A DNA stretch of 64,000 bases. Source: Euglena gracilis. Its lineage: Eukaryota > Euglenida > Euglenophyceae > Euglenales. Below are positions 28,951 through 39,558 of the stretch, piece by piece (position 1 is the first letter of the stretch; each line of letters starts with the position of its first letter). The position numbers were made by a program, and so were the translations under genes. The notes under the pieces were generated by a model. It was not told where the DNA came from. It saw nothing but the letters and a program-made list of their open reading frames with translations, and made no database searches. The stretch covers positions 63,120,123 to 63,184,122 of the forward strand of contig CP154955.1 in assembly GCA_039621445.1 (NCBI GenBank), written 5' to 3'.

Positions 28951-30097
28951 TTTGCTCAGGCAAATTCTGGAGGGGAAACAAATTCAGAATAAAACCATTG
29001 ACGATTTTCTGGGGAGAAACCCCAGCTTAAAGCGTTATCAAAGCGCTTTTACACTTTTATGGGTAATCTTGGAAAAAATGGGGGTACCCCCCCCTGAAGC
29101 CACACCTGACCAAGTGGCTGACGCTTTGATACAATTATTTCAGCTTTCCAAGTCCCGGGCCCGTAATGCCTACAGTGCAATGCTTTTGATTCCTGGGTTT
29201 GGTGGACTGAGATTCCACGCCATGTTGGCACCTTACAAGAGGCTCTGGAACCAAAATCTGGAGAAATATGGTGCTTTTCGGGATCCCCTCCCAATCCTCT
29301 TGGGGCTGGCCCAAGCCCCGTTTCCCACTGATATTTGTGCATTACGTACACAACTTAGTTTTTGCTCACGAATCCTATGTTTATACAGATCTTCAGATTT
29401 GGAGAGGATCAAACGTACCACCAGTGTGTTGGGCAAGGCGCCCTACATCAAAATAAGGCGTAAAGGCCAGAAATTCCATAAGTGGGAAAGAGTTGTGTCC
29501 ATTCCACAATGCCCCAAAATAAGCCCATTTCATTTGATGATGTCTTATGTTGCAGCAACAAGGTCATTCGTGAGACCTGGGGGGCCCCTTCTGACTTCAC
29601 TAAAACCCCCCTTTAAGCCCATAAGTGCAGACACCATTGCTTCCATAACTAAAGATTTTTTGGCCAAACATGGGGTGCCCCCACAGGTGTGGGGGGCCCA
29701 CTCCACCAGAGGAGCAGGAGTTGGTTTACTCAAAAAATTGGGCCTTTCTGCCCAAGAATTTTGTGAAATTGTCCAGTGGAGGGGGGTGGAAGCTTTTACA
29801 GCCCACTACCAACGACTTGGTGCCCAAGGTGCCCTAGAAAATGCCCTGGCCCCCCTAATTTCAGTGCACAATCAGGCCTCACAAGGGCAAAGTGCGGAGC
29901 CCGAGGAGTCTCGTACTCCCTCGAGGAAAACCGACAAGGGAGGAAGGGACACCGAGGGCGAAGCACAAAGACCTTGTGAGCCCAACCCCCCCACCCATAA
30001 AAGAAAATTTGTGTTCAAAAGCCCTCGGTCAGAAAATGGGGGCCAGGGGGGGAGAGGGGGGGGACCCCCCCCAGGGGCAAGAAGCCACGTCGCCTAG
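28931..30097 (+). CDS. DIRS B1 tyrosine recombinase, complete
   Basis: 388-residue frame, the only intact recombinase in the window. The N-terminal DNA-binding domain (about 1-115) contains ARNAYSAMLLIPGFGGLRF. The catalytic domain carries Arg153 (LCLYRSSDLERI), HSTR with His257 and Arg260, a QW pair (Trp283) in place of the usual GH, and Tyr293 (AHYQRLG), the R-H-R-W-Y set of this family. It joins circular element DNA to the target without making target duplications. The last 80 residues (from about SAEPEESRTPSRKTDKGG) are read from the terminal repeat and are probably not part of the fold. Confidence 0.92.
   Translation: MAPPLHDLLRQILEGKQIQNKTIDDFLGRNPSLKRYQSAFTLLWVILEKMGVPPPEATPDQVADALIQLFQLSKSRARNAYSAMLLIPGFGGLRFHAMLAPYKRLWNQNLEKYGAFRDPLPILLGLAQAPFPTDICALRTQLSFCSRILCLYRSSDLERIKRTTSVLGKAPYIKIRRKGQKFHKWERVVSIPQCPKISPFHLMMSYVAATRSFVRPGGPLLTSLKPPFKPISADTIASITKDFLAKHGVPPQVWGAHSTRGAGVGLLKKLGLSAQEFCEIVQWRGVEAFTAHYQRLGAQGALENALAPLISVHNQASQGQSAEPEESRTPSRKTDKGGRDTEGEAQRPCEPNPPTHKRKFVFKSPRSENGGQGGRGGGPPPGARSHVA
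29911..29980 (+). repeat. DIRS B-type inverted repeat, left arm
   Basis: A 70-nt arm that matches, reversed, 30205-30274 with no mismatch that I can find. Core: ACCGAGGGCGAAGCACAAAG. Related arms: 34095-34165, 61420-61480 and 50716-50773 (A type). Confidence 0.95.
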
Positions 30098-30204
30098 TCG
30101 GAGCAGCATCGTCAGCCAACTCCGGCGAGGCGGCACTAAGCGGGACCTCCTAACCCAGCGCAGCGAACAATCACACAACAAACCGCCGGCGAGCAAGGCA
30201 TGGC

Positions 30205-30274
30205 CTCACAAGGTCTTTGTGCTTCGCCCTCGGTGTCCCTTCCTCCCTTGTCGGTTTTCCTCGAGGGAGTACGA
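30205..30274 (-). repeat. DIRS B-type inverted repeat, right arm
   Basis: Reverse complement of 29911-29980. The 224 bp between the arms contain a segment with GCCAACTCCGGCGAGGCGGC and CACTAAGCGGGACCTCCTAA, found at every B-type end. Copy B2 begins right after this arm. Confidence 0.95.
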
Positions 30275-30280
30275 AACCGT

Positions 30281-31230
30281 GGCCATCACTTCCCCTCACC
30301 ACACATCTCAACAGAAAACTCTCAGCAGGAAACAATCGCACACAGTGATGGCCATAGACCCTGGCAGACAGTGGGCAAAAAGCCCAGACGACAACGGAAG
30401 ACATTGGGAACCCAGGGTCAAGACCCATTACATTTCAAATTGGGGTACAAGAAACCTTCAAGATTGGCAGACCCAGCCCAGAGAGCAAAAGCCCCAGCGC
30501 AGAGGGCAAATGTCCCCAACCTATCAAGATGGAATAAGGGACAAGGGGGCCAGTACAACATTGGGAAGCCAGGAGATGGCCCAGTCTGCAGCAGAATGCC
30601 CACAGGAAGGGGCAAAAAAGGTCTGTACCAACCATCTTTTTCAGATTCAGCCCACAACCCCATTCCAAGGGGGAGGGGGGAGGCCCAGCAACAGGGCTCC
30701 CCCAGATTTCAATTGGGCATGGCAAGGAGCCACAAATTACAGCCCTTGCCATGGAGGCCAGGACAACTGGGGTTGGGCCAAGGAGGCCAATCCAAGGGCT
30801 ATGGCAGCCAATCCAAGGGCTATTGCAGCCATACAAGGGGTGGACCTCCAGAGGCCCCCCAGAAGGTAAAGGGCAGCCCCACAGGGGCTTTGTATTTAAC
30901 CAATGCCCAGCCCCAGGAGGAAAAGGGGGAAGGGGAAGGACCCCCACAAGTATTTATTCATCAATCTTCAAATCCCCCAGTGAAATCAAGAAGGGCGGGA
31001 CCCACAGAGGCCCCCTTTGGTATGGATACCAACACCATCATCATCAGGGAGGCCTGATAGGCAAAACAGGGGCAGTAAGCCCTATGGTATACATTCCAAC
31101 AACAAGATCCTCCAGAGAGAGAGTGAGAAGAGAGGAGAGTGCATGCACCCCCCCCAGGAAAACTTCCCCTTTCCAAGGGCTCAAGCCCTAGGGGCCCTAA
31201 GGGTGCAATGTCCAACACCCCCAGCCCAGC
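30281..31230 (+). pseudogene. DIRS B2 gag-like region
   Basis: Basic, Gln/Gly/Pro-rich frames with short repeats: AQRAKAPAQRA, then GGQSKGYGSQSKGYCSH and PPEAPQKVKGSPTGALYLTN. The reading moves between three frames (30200-31057, 30751-31191, 31017-31436), so indels have accumulated; I cannot fix the original frame throughout. It corresponds to the A-family gag by position. Confidence 0.55.
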
Positions 31231-32088
31231 CCCCCAAAAATCATCTTATCCAGAAAATAAATTCCACGGAGGAGAAATGGGGAGACACCCCCCTGCATCA
31301 AAGGCTACAAAAAAGCCTGAAATGGTGGAAAAACATGCCCCCCCAGCAAAATGTCAACTCATCAAGGAGGGCATTCAACCCCCCTGGGTTCATCACCCAA
31401 GATTATCCACCCACCCAAAAACCAGAGCGAATTTAGACCTGAAACAGGCAGAAAAAATCCTGCAGGATTACGAAAAGTCTGTATCCGTAAAGAGGGTGGG
31501 GGATTCGAACTCACAACATTTGATCCCCTGGTTTCTAATTTCAAAACCAGAGGGGGGACAGACCAAATGGAGGTTAATAAGCGACTGCAGGGAACTAAAT
31601 CAACAGTTCCAGGCAAAACCTTTCAGGTTGGATCACATCCAACACATTTTTCCAGTGCTGGAAAAAGGCCACTGGGCAGCCAAAATCGACTTGAAAGATG
31701 CCTATTGTAACATCCCAGCAAGCCAGGCCCTAAGGCCATTTCTGAGGCATCAGGTAGGGGGGCAAACATGGGAGTTTCAAGTAGGATGTTTTGGGCTCAA
31801 TGTGATGCCCCAAATTTTCATGTCAGTGATGAAAACATTCGAAAAACTATGGAAAAAAAGGGGGATCCAGGTTTTTATTTACCTGGACGACATTTTGCTG
31901 GTGGCCCCAACACAAAACATTTTGCAAAATCACCTGAACACAGTAGTCAGGGATTTAATCAGCTCAGGTTTCAAAATAATGTTAAAAAATCCACCCTGCA
32001 GCCCACCCAAGTGGTAAATCATCTGGGATTTCAACTAAACTTTCAGGAAGGAAAACTGCAGGTTCCCCCCAGAAGATCAAAACAATAA
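31139..32088 (+). pseudogene. DIRS B2 reverse transcriptase
   Basis: The frame from 31139 carries LIPWFLISKPEGGQTKWRLI, AAKIDLKDAYCNIPAS (A motif), WEFQVGCFGLNVMPQIFM (B) and VFIYLDDILLVAPTQ (YLDD). At an A run near 31983 the reading moves to another frame as STLQPTQVVNHLGFQLNFQE. A TAA near 32086 interrupts the continuation to RNase H. The catalytic Asp residues are kept. Confidence 0.85.
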
Positions 32089-32164
32089 AAAAGGAATTGG
32101 GAAAAATTGTCAAAAAAGATTACATGTCAAAAAGGCAATTGGTTGCCATTTTGGGCCAAATAAG

Positions 32165-32870
32165 GTGCAATCTTATAGCCCTGCCCTTTCTAAGGGCATT
32201 TACAGATGCCCTGGAAAATTTTTAGTTACAAACTCTGCAGCCCCCTGGGATTCAAAACATCCAATTTCCCAGGAAATCAAGGCCCAATTAAAGGAAAATT
32301 TTTTTTTACTGGACACCTGGGGAGCAGACCCTTCCCCCAAAACGCAACAAGAGAGTTGCACTCAGACAGCAGCACCCATGTCGGGGGGCCGGCTGGACAT
32401 TCGAACTGGAAAAATTGTCCAGGAATTTTGGAGAGAAAACTCTATTTTACAAATCAATGTAAAGGAGTTAAGTGCTGCCATAAGCACAGTGAAAAGTCTC
32501 AGCAAGCCAGGAGAAACTGCGTCCCTGTCAGTGGACAATCAAGTAATTTATTATTACTTAACAAAAGGTGGGGGCAAGAAAGACCCATTCAACACAATGC
32601 TAAGACCATTTTTCAAATGGTGCATGGAGAAAAATTTCAATCTCCAAGTGACCTGGGTCCCCTCAAAAGAATGCCTGGGAGACCCTGTAAGCAGATGGGA
32701 AATGGACAGGGGGGATTACTCATTGGACCCCAAGCTTTTTCACTGGCTAAAACAGCAATTCAAAAATTGCATAAATCTGGAGACAGACCTCTTTGCCTCC
32801 CCAGGCAACAGAAAACTGCCACAATTTGTGGCCAGGTGGCCCCACTGGGAGGCCCACAGCAGTGGACGCT
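32165..32870 (+). pseudogene. DIRS B2 RNase H
   Basis: Domain motifs in order: LHSDSSTHV (read in another frame, near 32350), INVKELSAAISTVKSL (Glu helix), SLSVDNQVIYYYL (Asp) and VTWVPSKECLGDPVSRWEMD. The frame is open from 32165 to 33133, but sense is lost after WPHWEA near 32860, where the methyltransferase-like domain continues in the next frame. Confidence 0.8.
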
Positions 32871-33137
32871 TTACAATGTCCACTGGACAACATGGGGGGA
32901 CTCTATGCAAACCCCCCCTGGTCAGTGATTCAAAAATTTCTCCCCAGATTAAGAAAGTTTCCCAAGGCCAAGGTTTTGATAGTCACCCCTTACTGGGATT
33001 CAGCCACATGGTGGCCCCAGTTAATAAAAATGAAAGGTACAGGGACCCCCTGCCTAAAAATCACCCCCTACAGGGGTATGTTCACCAATTGCAGGGGGAA
33101 AAAAATCCACCCCTCCGGTGGACACTTCTTTGAATAA
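32793..33137 (+). pseudogene. DIRS B2 methyltransferase-like domain
   Basis: TAVDALQCPLDNMGGLYANP then PWSVIQKFLPRLRKF and VLIVTPYWDSATWWPQLIKM, nearly the same as B1, with the NPPW signature kept. The first part, ending in VARWPHW, is in the RNase H frame, so one frame change splits the domain. Confidence 0.75.
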
Positions 33138-34324
33138 TTTGCTCAGGAAAATTTTGGAGGTGAAACAAATACAAAAGCCAACCATTAAAAATTTCCTGGG
33201 AAGAAACCCAAGTTTGAAAAGGTACCAAAGTGCCTTTACGCTTTTATGGGTGATTCTGGACAAAATGGGGGTGCCCCCCCTTTAGCCACCACTGACCAAG
33301 TGGCTGACACTTTAATTCAACGTTTTCAATTTTCAAGGGCCCAAGCCCGTAATGCGTACATTGCTATGCTTTTGATCCCTGGCTTTGGTGGCCTAAGGTT
33401 TAATACCTTATTAGCACCTTATAAAAGGCTTTGGAACCAATATCTGGGGAAGTATGGTGCTTTTTTGGGATCCCCTCCCAATCCTCCTGGGGCTGGCAAG
33501 GCAGCCTGTGCCCACTGATATTTGTGCATTGCGCACACAGCTCATTATCTGTTCACGCGTCCTCTGTTTTTATCTTTCATCTGATTTGGCACAAGTCAAA
33601 AGAACCACAAGTGTGTTGGGGGGGGGCACCCTACATTCAAATCAAACGTAAGCGGCAAAAATTCCACAAATGGGAAAGAGTGGTCTCAATTCCCCAATGT
33701 CCCTCAAATCAGTCCCTTTCATTTAATTATGGCTTATGTGGCCGCCACCCGTTTTAACGTAAACCTTGGGGTCCCCTTTTGATTTCATTAAAACCCCCCT
33801 AAACACCCATGGGTGCTGACACAATTGCTTCTATTACAAGAGAATTTTTGACCAAACAAGGAGTATCCCCCCATGTGTGACCCCACTCCACCAGAGGGGC
33901 AGGGGTTGGATTGCTCAAGAAATTAGGCCTTTCAGCCCAGGAAGTTTGTGAAATTGGTCAGTGGAAAGGGGTTGAGGCTTTTACAGCCCACTATAAAAGA
34001 CTTGGTGCCCAAGGTGCCTTGGAAAATGCCCTGGCCCCCCTAATTTCAGTGCACAATCTGGCCTCACAATGGCAAAGTGCGGAGCCCGAGGTGTCTCGTA
34101 CTCCCTCGAGGAACACCGACCAGGGAGGAAGGGACACAGAGGGCGAAGCACAAAGACATTGTGAGCCCGACCCCCCCTCCCATCTAAAAAATTTGTCTAC
34201 AAACGCCCTCGGTCAGCAAGTGGGGGCTAGGGGGGGGGAAGAGGGGAAGCACCCCAGGGGAAGAGACAGGACCATGGTCGCCACGTCGGAGACAATGCAG
34301 CCAACTCCGGCGAGGCGGCACTAA
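33130..34324 (+). pseudogene. DIRS B2 tyrosine recombinase, frame-broken
   Basis: Homologous along its length to the intact B1 recombinase, but read in at least three frames: ARNAYIAMLLIPGFGGLRF (33246 frame), PTDICALRTQLIICSRVLCF (33454 frame; the Arg153 position of B1 has changed context), then LLKKLGLSAQEVCEIGQWKG and AFTAHYKRLGAQGALENALA with the catalytic Tyr (33911 frame). The CACTCCACCAGAGG codons for the HSTR motif are present near 33885. The end again reads through terminal-repeat sequence. Confidence 0.8.
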
Positions 34325-34327
34325 GGG

Positions 34328-34332
34328 GAGAC
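34328..34332. repeat. Target-site duplication GAGAC (left)
   Basis: Matches 43625-43629. Five bp is the usual duplication size for Ty3-type integration. Confidence 0.85.
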
Positions 34333-34639
34333 AGTATACGTCTGATTCCCAATTCCCCTTTCCCAATTCCCAAAAGCCTTCGCTTTCGCCTTGGCGCACC
34401 TACTTGGGAACTGAAAATCAGAGTAACAGAAAATCCCTTTTCCCACTTCCCAAGAAGCAAAGCACGGAGCAATGCAGGGAGGACGGACTGGATAACCAAG
34501 TCCGGTCCGGTGAAAAGGAAAGACAAACAGAATACCACTTGTGGAGAGAGAAGGAGCACCTATTAGGAGATCCTAATAGGATCTGCTTCCATCGTAACTT
34601 CCTCAACGGAAGGGGACAGAAGCATACGCCTGGTACACA
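34333..34639 (-). repeat. LTR (3' LTR in element orientation)
   Basis: Direct repeat of 43309-43624. In element orientation it begins TGTGTACC and ends near CGTATACT. GATCCTAATAGGATC is a short palindrome inside it. The two copies differ by a few substitutions and small indels. Confidence 0.92.
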
Positions 34640-34650
34640 TCCCCCTCCCA
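34640..34650 (-). promoter_or_regulatory. Polypurine tract of the Ty3 element
   Basis: On the minus strand GGGAGGGGGA lies directly before the LTR start TGTGTACC. This is where plus-strand DNA synthesis would be primed. Confidence 0.8.
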
Positions 34651-35524
34651 GGGCTATGCCCGATTTCCCCTTTGGACCAGGCATTCTGGCCACAGGGATT
34701 TCGGACACAGACCTGGTCTGTGGGAGGTGCACCGTGGCGCATCCACAGGGGCCATTTCCGTCGCACAGGGGTCCACTCAAAGTGGGGGGGGGCGGAAAGG
34801 AGGGGACCCAAAAAACCAAAAACGCGCAAAATGGTTTCACCTATTCTGCGGTGGCTTATGGGTATATACCATATTATAGCCCACTGGGGAAAGTGGGGCT
34901 GGCAGGTTTCCTTGCCAAGCAAACCCGTCCACCCAGTTTGGGTGTGCCCAAGGCACTTTGGGTTGGGTCCATGGGCATTCCAGGAAAACCCATGGGGAGG
35001 GTGTGGAAGGAGGGGGCCACTGACCAGTCAAACCTGGGCAGGGCGCATGGCCAGTCAAACCTGACCACGCAAAAGGTAATCCTACTCTACAAAACCAACT
35101 GCCGGCGACAGCATTTGCCCCGGGGGGGAAAGTAGAGAGGGGTGGGCGGATGGCTTAGGCCAGAAAAGTTGTGCTGTCTGGCAGCCTGAAGGCCTCAAAC
35201 GGCCGAAAAGAAAAGAAAGGGAAAGGAAAAGAGGCCGTCGGCCCTGTGCGCTGCGTGTCGCACGCCTGCGAGAGGGAGAGGGGGAGAGGGGTGTGCATGC
35301 ATGCGCACGGAATCCTGCACATGGCAGCATCCCGGTGGCAACTTACTAGCGGCGAATACCGCAAAGGGTCTTCGAAGGGGTTGTTCGGGCGAATACCCAA
35401 ACAGGGTGTCAGGCGAATACCTGACGAGGGTGCTGAACGCCGCATTGGCGCTCACAGACACCTCACCTGCCTTTATCGGCTGGGCGTTCGCGCACCTCAC
35501 GCCAGTAGTCGTGTTGGGGGTCCC
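34651..35524. other. Ty3 element untranslated or decayed 3' region
   Basis: No integrase or RNase H motif on either strand. Plus-strand frames (34404-35135) are open but Gly/Lys-rich and featureless. A short GAATACC(C/G) repeat occurs near 35353-35420 (GGCGAATACC units). Confidence 0.4.
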
Positions 35525-36600
35525 CTAATGGGTCCTCAACCAACTCCAGTTGGCGTGGGGAACGCGGCGGAGCTGATTCACTCCGAATGGTGTTGAGCTC
35601 CGGATCGTTGACATCAAAGGAAGGGGTCTCCCAGTCCTTGATCCAATTATCCGGCAGCTTCTCCTGGTACGTTCAGCATGATGCTGAAGATACCTTTGGA
35701 GCTGCTTCCAGAGAATTCTAGGCAGCATCACCGGCCAGATGATGTACTTCATCCGGGGGTGATTCGCAGGCACCTGTGGGGGCATCCCCGGGGTCTGCTT
35801 GAAGTTGATGTCATACATCCACCTCGCTGTCCGAGCTCTTGCGGTATGGGGCCGTAATACAGCCGCCAACCAACCTCTGAAGTCCACCAAATCGTGTTCT
35901 TCAGGAGGCCACAGTGGCAAGGCGTATCCGCCATGCTGACGCTTGCTGAACAGGGGGTAAACCTGTGTCTCCCAGTCGCCATCAGTCCAGAGGTAAGGCA
36001 TTGTTACCTTGGCGGGTTCCTCGACGGCGAGGCGCATTGCCCCAGCGTCGATCTGGAACTCACGGGCCATTCCCGTGTGGCGGTAGCTTTCTACCTTTCG
36101 GAAGTCGGAGTGCTTCAGGCGGCCTTCCACCTGCTTGTACTCCTTCTTCCACTTCTCCAGGGTTTCCCAATGGTGGGGACAAGGGTGGTGACTGCTCCAT
36201 CAGCAGTCTGCACGAACTTGGCTCCTATACAGTTGATGCACAAGGCAGGGATATCCCTGTCGTGAGCATTCTCACTGTAGGAGTAGTTCAAGCTGTGCTT
36301 CCAGGCATTCAGGCACTCGCAACATACGAGCGCTACACAGTTCGGCACATATGCCCTGTGATGGAACCACGAGGATTGCACCTGCCGCTTGCACACATGC
36401 ACAAGCGGTTGGTTGTGCCGCACATGGTGGCACACGGTGCACGTCCAGGCAAAGGACGTGCCGTGCTGGAAATCCAACACGCAGTCCTCGCCAAAGTAAT
36501 GTGCCAGTACTCTGGGTGAGCGCCTATTCCAGAATGTCCAGGTATGTTCTACCGCGCGCACATCGCGATAATGCGGTTCGAGGATATCCTCGCCGGATTT
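35525..36600 (-). pseudogene. Ty3 element: Cys/His-rich block after RT, unrecognised
   Basis: Continuous with RT (same frame to about 36130, then the next frame to 35525). It holds CTVCHHVRHNQPLVHVC, NCVALVCCECLNAW and CINCIGA, possible metal sites, then a charged part (HSDFRKVESYRHTGMAREFQ) and an aromatic part (KYIIWPVMLPRILWKQLQRY). It takes the place where RNase H and integrase should be. Possibly related to the unknown 21.8-22.2 kb region. Function unknown. Confidence 0.5.
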
Positions 36601-37335
36601 CGCGGATGGCGGTTGGGTTCCCACCAGTACATCGTCGATGTACACCAGAGCAAACAGTAAATCGCGCAAAACCCACTGGATCATGCGTTGAAACATGGCT
36701 GGGCCATTCTTAACACCCATGGGGAGTACCGTCCATTGGTACACACCCTTCGATGTCACGAATGCCGTATACGGTTGCGAGTCAGGATGCAAATGCATCT
36801 GATGGAAACCGTCTTCCAGATCAAAGATTGACCACAATCGGTTATCCGATTGTTTGGTGATCAAATCCTCGATCAGCGGTAACGGGAAGGGGTCATCCTT
36901 CGTTTGGGAGTTCAGGTACCGGTAATCCAGCACTAGTCTCCATTTCTTCTGACCAGACTGGTCAGCGGGTTTGGGCACCACAAAGGTTTGTGATGTCCAT
37001 TCGCTCTTGGAAGGGATAGTCCACTTCCGCTGGATGAGGTTCTCAATCATGTCGTTGAGAGCTTGTTCGCGTTCACCCGAACAACGGAAGAATTTCCGGT
37101 GCATGGGTTTAGCGCCATCCTTGAGCTGGATTTTGCAAACACCGAACGGGCCGCGAATCGCGGGGTCGATGTCGCAGGTGTATACTGGGTTATCCAGTAC
37201 ACCATGAAATTCGCGAGTAATTCGTGAACAATAGTCAGAAGACTTGGGGTGTTGGTCCGCACTCTCAATGACCGCAGAAATCTGCATTGAGGGTGTGGTA
37301 TCCCCATTGGTACCCAGGTATCTTGGCACACGCAC
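36600..37335 (-). CDS. Ty3 element reverse transcriptase
   Basis: In the 406-residue frame (36115-37335), residues about 60-240 are RT: PMHRKFFRCSGEREQALNDM, TFVVPKPADQSGQKKWRLVL, WSIFDLEDGFHQMHLH (Asp172), YQWTVLPMGVKNGPAMFQRM and ALVYIDDVLVG (Asp234, Asp235). All catalytic residues are kept. After about residue 265 the expected thumb and RNase H are replaced by unrelated sequence. Confidence 0.92.
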
Positions 37336-37961
37336 ATCGGATATTCCGAATGCGTCGAGGAAACAAACGCGAAAATGATTTCTTTAACAGGTGGTAATAA
37401 TATACCACAAAAATCCTCAAATAGTGGTACATCAGCGGGTAAATCCCACCAATGAAAACACACATAGGATAATTGTTGAAACCAATCCGCATTCGGATTG
37501 ACAGGTATGAGGAGAACTCCTCGCGCTTCATCGCGGAGGATTTTCTCCACCACATCCGGAATAAATTTTGGGGGAGGGTGCATCCACAGCACCGTATCAC
37601 ACCAGAATTTTAGAAACGCGTTGGAATGTCGCGACCAATATCGCGACAAGCGCGCGCGCTTTTCATGAAAACGCATCAATTTCCAACGACAAATCGAAGG
37701 AATCAGCCAAAGCCGCGATTTTGGAGAACCATTCCTCCAAAATACGGTATTGACCAAAATTAAATGCGTTCCATACGCGCATCGCGTATGTGTCGACCTG
37801 GTTTTCGGTTGAAGAGCGGTAACGCAATTCAAGGATCCGCAAACATAGGTCAAGGGCGTGTCATCCACACTCCCTAGGGGCATTCCCAAGTGTTGATGGT
37901 TTGGGTGGGTGCATACCCAGTCCATATCATGCCAGATGGAGGTGGGGGAGGTGTGTGACAC
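37330..37961 (-). pseudogene. Ty3 element: methyltransferase-like block before RT
   Basis: The frame carries LKFWCDTVLWMHPPPKFIPD, VVEKILRDEARGVLLIPVNP and NADWFQQLS. This resembles the NPPW...vp.w.....W...L block that follows RNase H in the DIRS copies here and occurs in some retroelement polyproteins. HPPP stands in place of NPPW. It lies between protease and RT and changes frame near 37330 to join RT. Its role is unknown; position and motif are what I see, and the family link is inference. Confidence 0.55.
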
Positions 37962-38589
37962 GGATTACGCGGTCCCAAACAACAAGGCAATACCTCGTTG
38001 TTGGAGCACTTGATGTACGGTAGTGCATTACGAACCGCAACCAAGTGTATGGTTACGCGAAATCGGGATTAGTGTTGGTGTTTGGACTAGACATCCACAA
38101 TCGAAATATGGCTGGGCAGAAATTCTCCTACAGTGCACACATTGAAAGGAAGTGTCGGAGTAGTGGTCCTGGTCGCGCATGTTGGTCTGGTGAGGGTGTG
38201 TGTAAAAGTTGGGATGCGCTTTTGTAGCTGCTGGGGGGTGTACAGATGTATCTGAAAGCGATACATCTGGTGGAAAACGGAGTATTAGTGCAGCTGGGCG
38301 ACTACTCGACACCGTTATAACTTCAGGCCTTTGGGCTTTCGTCTTGTAACCCAGTGGAACGAGGGGGGTACCGCTACTCGCTTGCCCTGTCTCATGGGGA
38401 ACGGAAGTTGGTGTGTCAATGGGCAGGGGGTGAACTTTCTCGGTACACCCGGTGTGGAAAACGTTGGTTGGTGTGGTTGGTAACGGGGAATTTTTTTTTT
38501 TGAAAACGGTGTGGAAAATTGGTGGTCGTCGCGGTTGACGCCACAGGTGATGAAGGTTCGGAGGGCAATTAAGAGAATGGTGATGTGCA

Positions 38590-39038
38590 CAAACCGTGGG
38601 AGTGGCAATCCACTACCAGCCGGTGCTGACGTAAAAAGGAGTATCCCAGAATTACGTCAGAACCATGGATTACGGATTCGTATTCCCAGGTATCCGGAAA
38701 ATTTGCGTTAGGGGGGGGTTTGTGAGTGGTGCTTGGGGATGAGGGGTAGGACAATGTCCAAAAAGCATCCCAAGTCACCACCGCACATGGGGGTGTTGTC
38801 AGCCGTCGTAATTTTGATCGGCTTCTTGGCTTTCACAAAGAGGGGGTTGGTATCAACCCGAACCGAAAAAGTAGTGCAATGCGACTGTGTCAATGAGAAT
38901 TTTGACTTTTGCACAATAATTTTGGATTTTGATTTCCGCTTGGACCAAAAGTTCCATGGGGGGTAAGCAAAGTGAAGGGTGTGGCGAAAAAATTAGTTTT
39001 CTTGCCAGCTTTCGCATGAACCCTGTCCTACGTTGCAC
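38590..39038 (-). pseudogene. Ty3 element protease, frame-broken
   Basis: Three short frames together give a retropepsin: EIKIQNYCAKVKILIDTVAL (active-site D-T, Val where Gly is usual), then VKAKKPIKITTADNTPMCGG, then SVIHGSDVILGYSFLRQHRL with the 'dviLG...L' end motif. The breaks are near 38870 and 38735. It would cleave the gag-pol protein. Confidence 0.7.
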
Positions 39039-39558
39039 AACATTCCGAGCGGAAAGTTGGAGTGGGGGGGGGGGGACCCGAAAATTTTCCGGGTACCGAC
39101 CAGAAAGGCAGATGGGCAGGGGGGGCAGGGTTGATCAGGTCCTACCTCCATCTGTTCATCAGCCCAGAGGTCCGTGCCCTCGGACCTCGGGCTCCCCTAC
39201 TCCAGGTCCGAACCGGCCGAATAGCCGGCTATGGGCCTTTAGAGGTATACACGGATTTCAACGTGCGCACCGCCATGCGGGCCTCGTCGAAATCGGTATC
39301 CGTGGTCTCATCCCCCTCCCTGCCCGAAGCCGGGGTGTCATCCTCCAAACAAGGTATCTTGAAACCGACTTTATGGCGGTTGGAGGAGTGACCCTTGTCA
39401 CCGCGATTCATACCGCGATGACGTTGGCCAGGGCGGGGAGAACGAGAACGCGGACATTTGGATGAGTGGTGATCACTCGATCCACAAAGCCAACACCGAG
39501 ATTTGTGTCGCGATTCTGGGTAACGGGGGGATCGGTTTCCCTATTTCCCATCAAACCG

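Larger units (their letters stand above)
27811..30204 (+). mobile_element. DIRS-like copy B1, internally deleted
   Basis: Order: short gag-like piece (27.83-28.21 kb), then directly RNase H, methyltransferase-like domain and a complete tyrosine recombinase. Compared with B2, about 2 kb carrying the rest of gag and all of RT is missing, with the junction at about 28207-28210. It ends in the inverted repeat 29911-29980/30205-30274. It could move only with RT supplied by another copy, but its own recombinase frame is intact. Confidence 0.85.
30275..34332 (+). mobile_element. DIRS-like copy B2 (left part; continues at 43625-43760)
   Basis: Full domain set: gag-like, RT, RNase H, methyltransferase-like domain, recombinase. 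Several frame changes, most at A, C or G runs. Its right terminal repeat is split at 34332 by the Ty3 element, with GAGAC repeated on both sides, and resumes at 43625. Confidence 0.88.

Noticed and set aside
34404-35135. 243-residue plus-strand frame in the Ty3 3' region as an env or accessory gene
   Set aside because: It starts in the LTR, is antisense to the element, has no signal peptide, membrane segment or known motif.
37780-38590. Plus-strand A/T palindromes near the RT leader as regulatory hairpins
   Set aside because: Short and scattered; nothing above what this composition would give.
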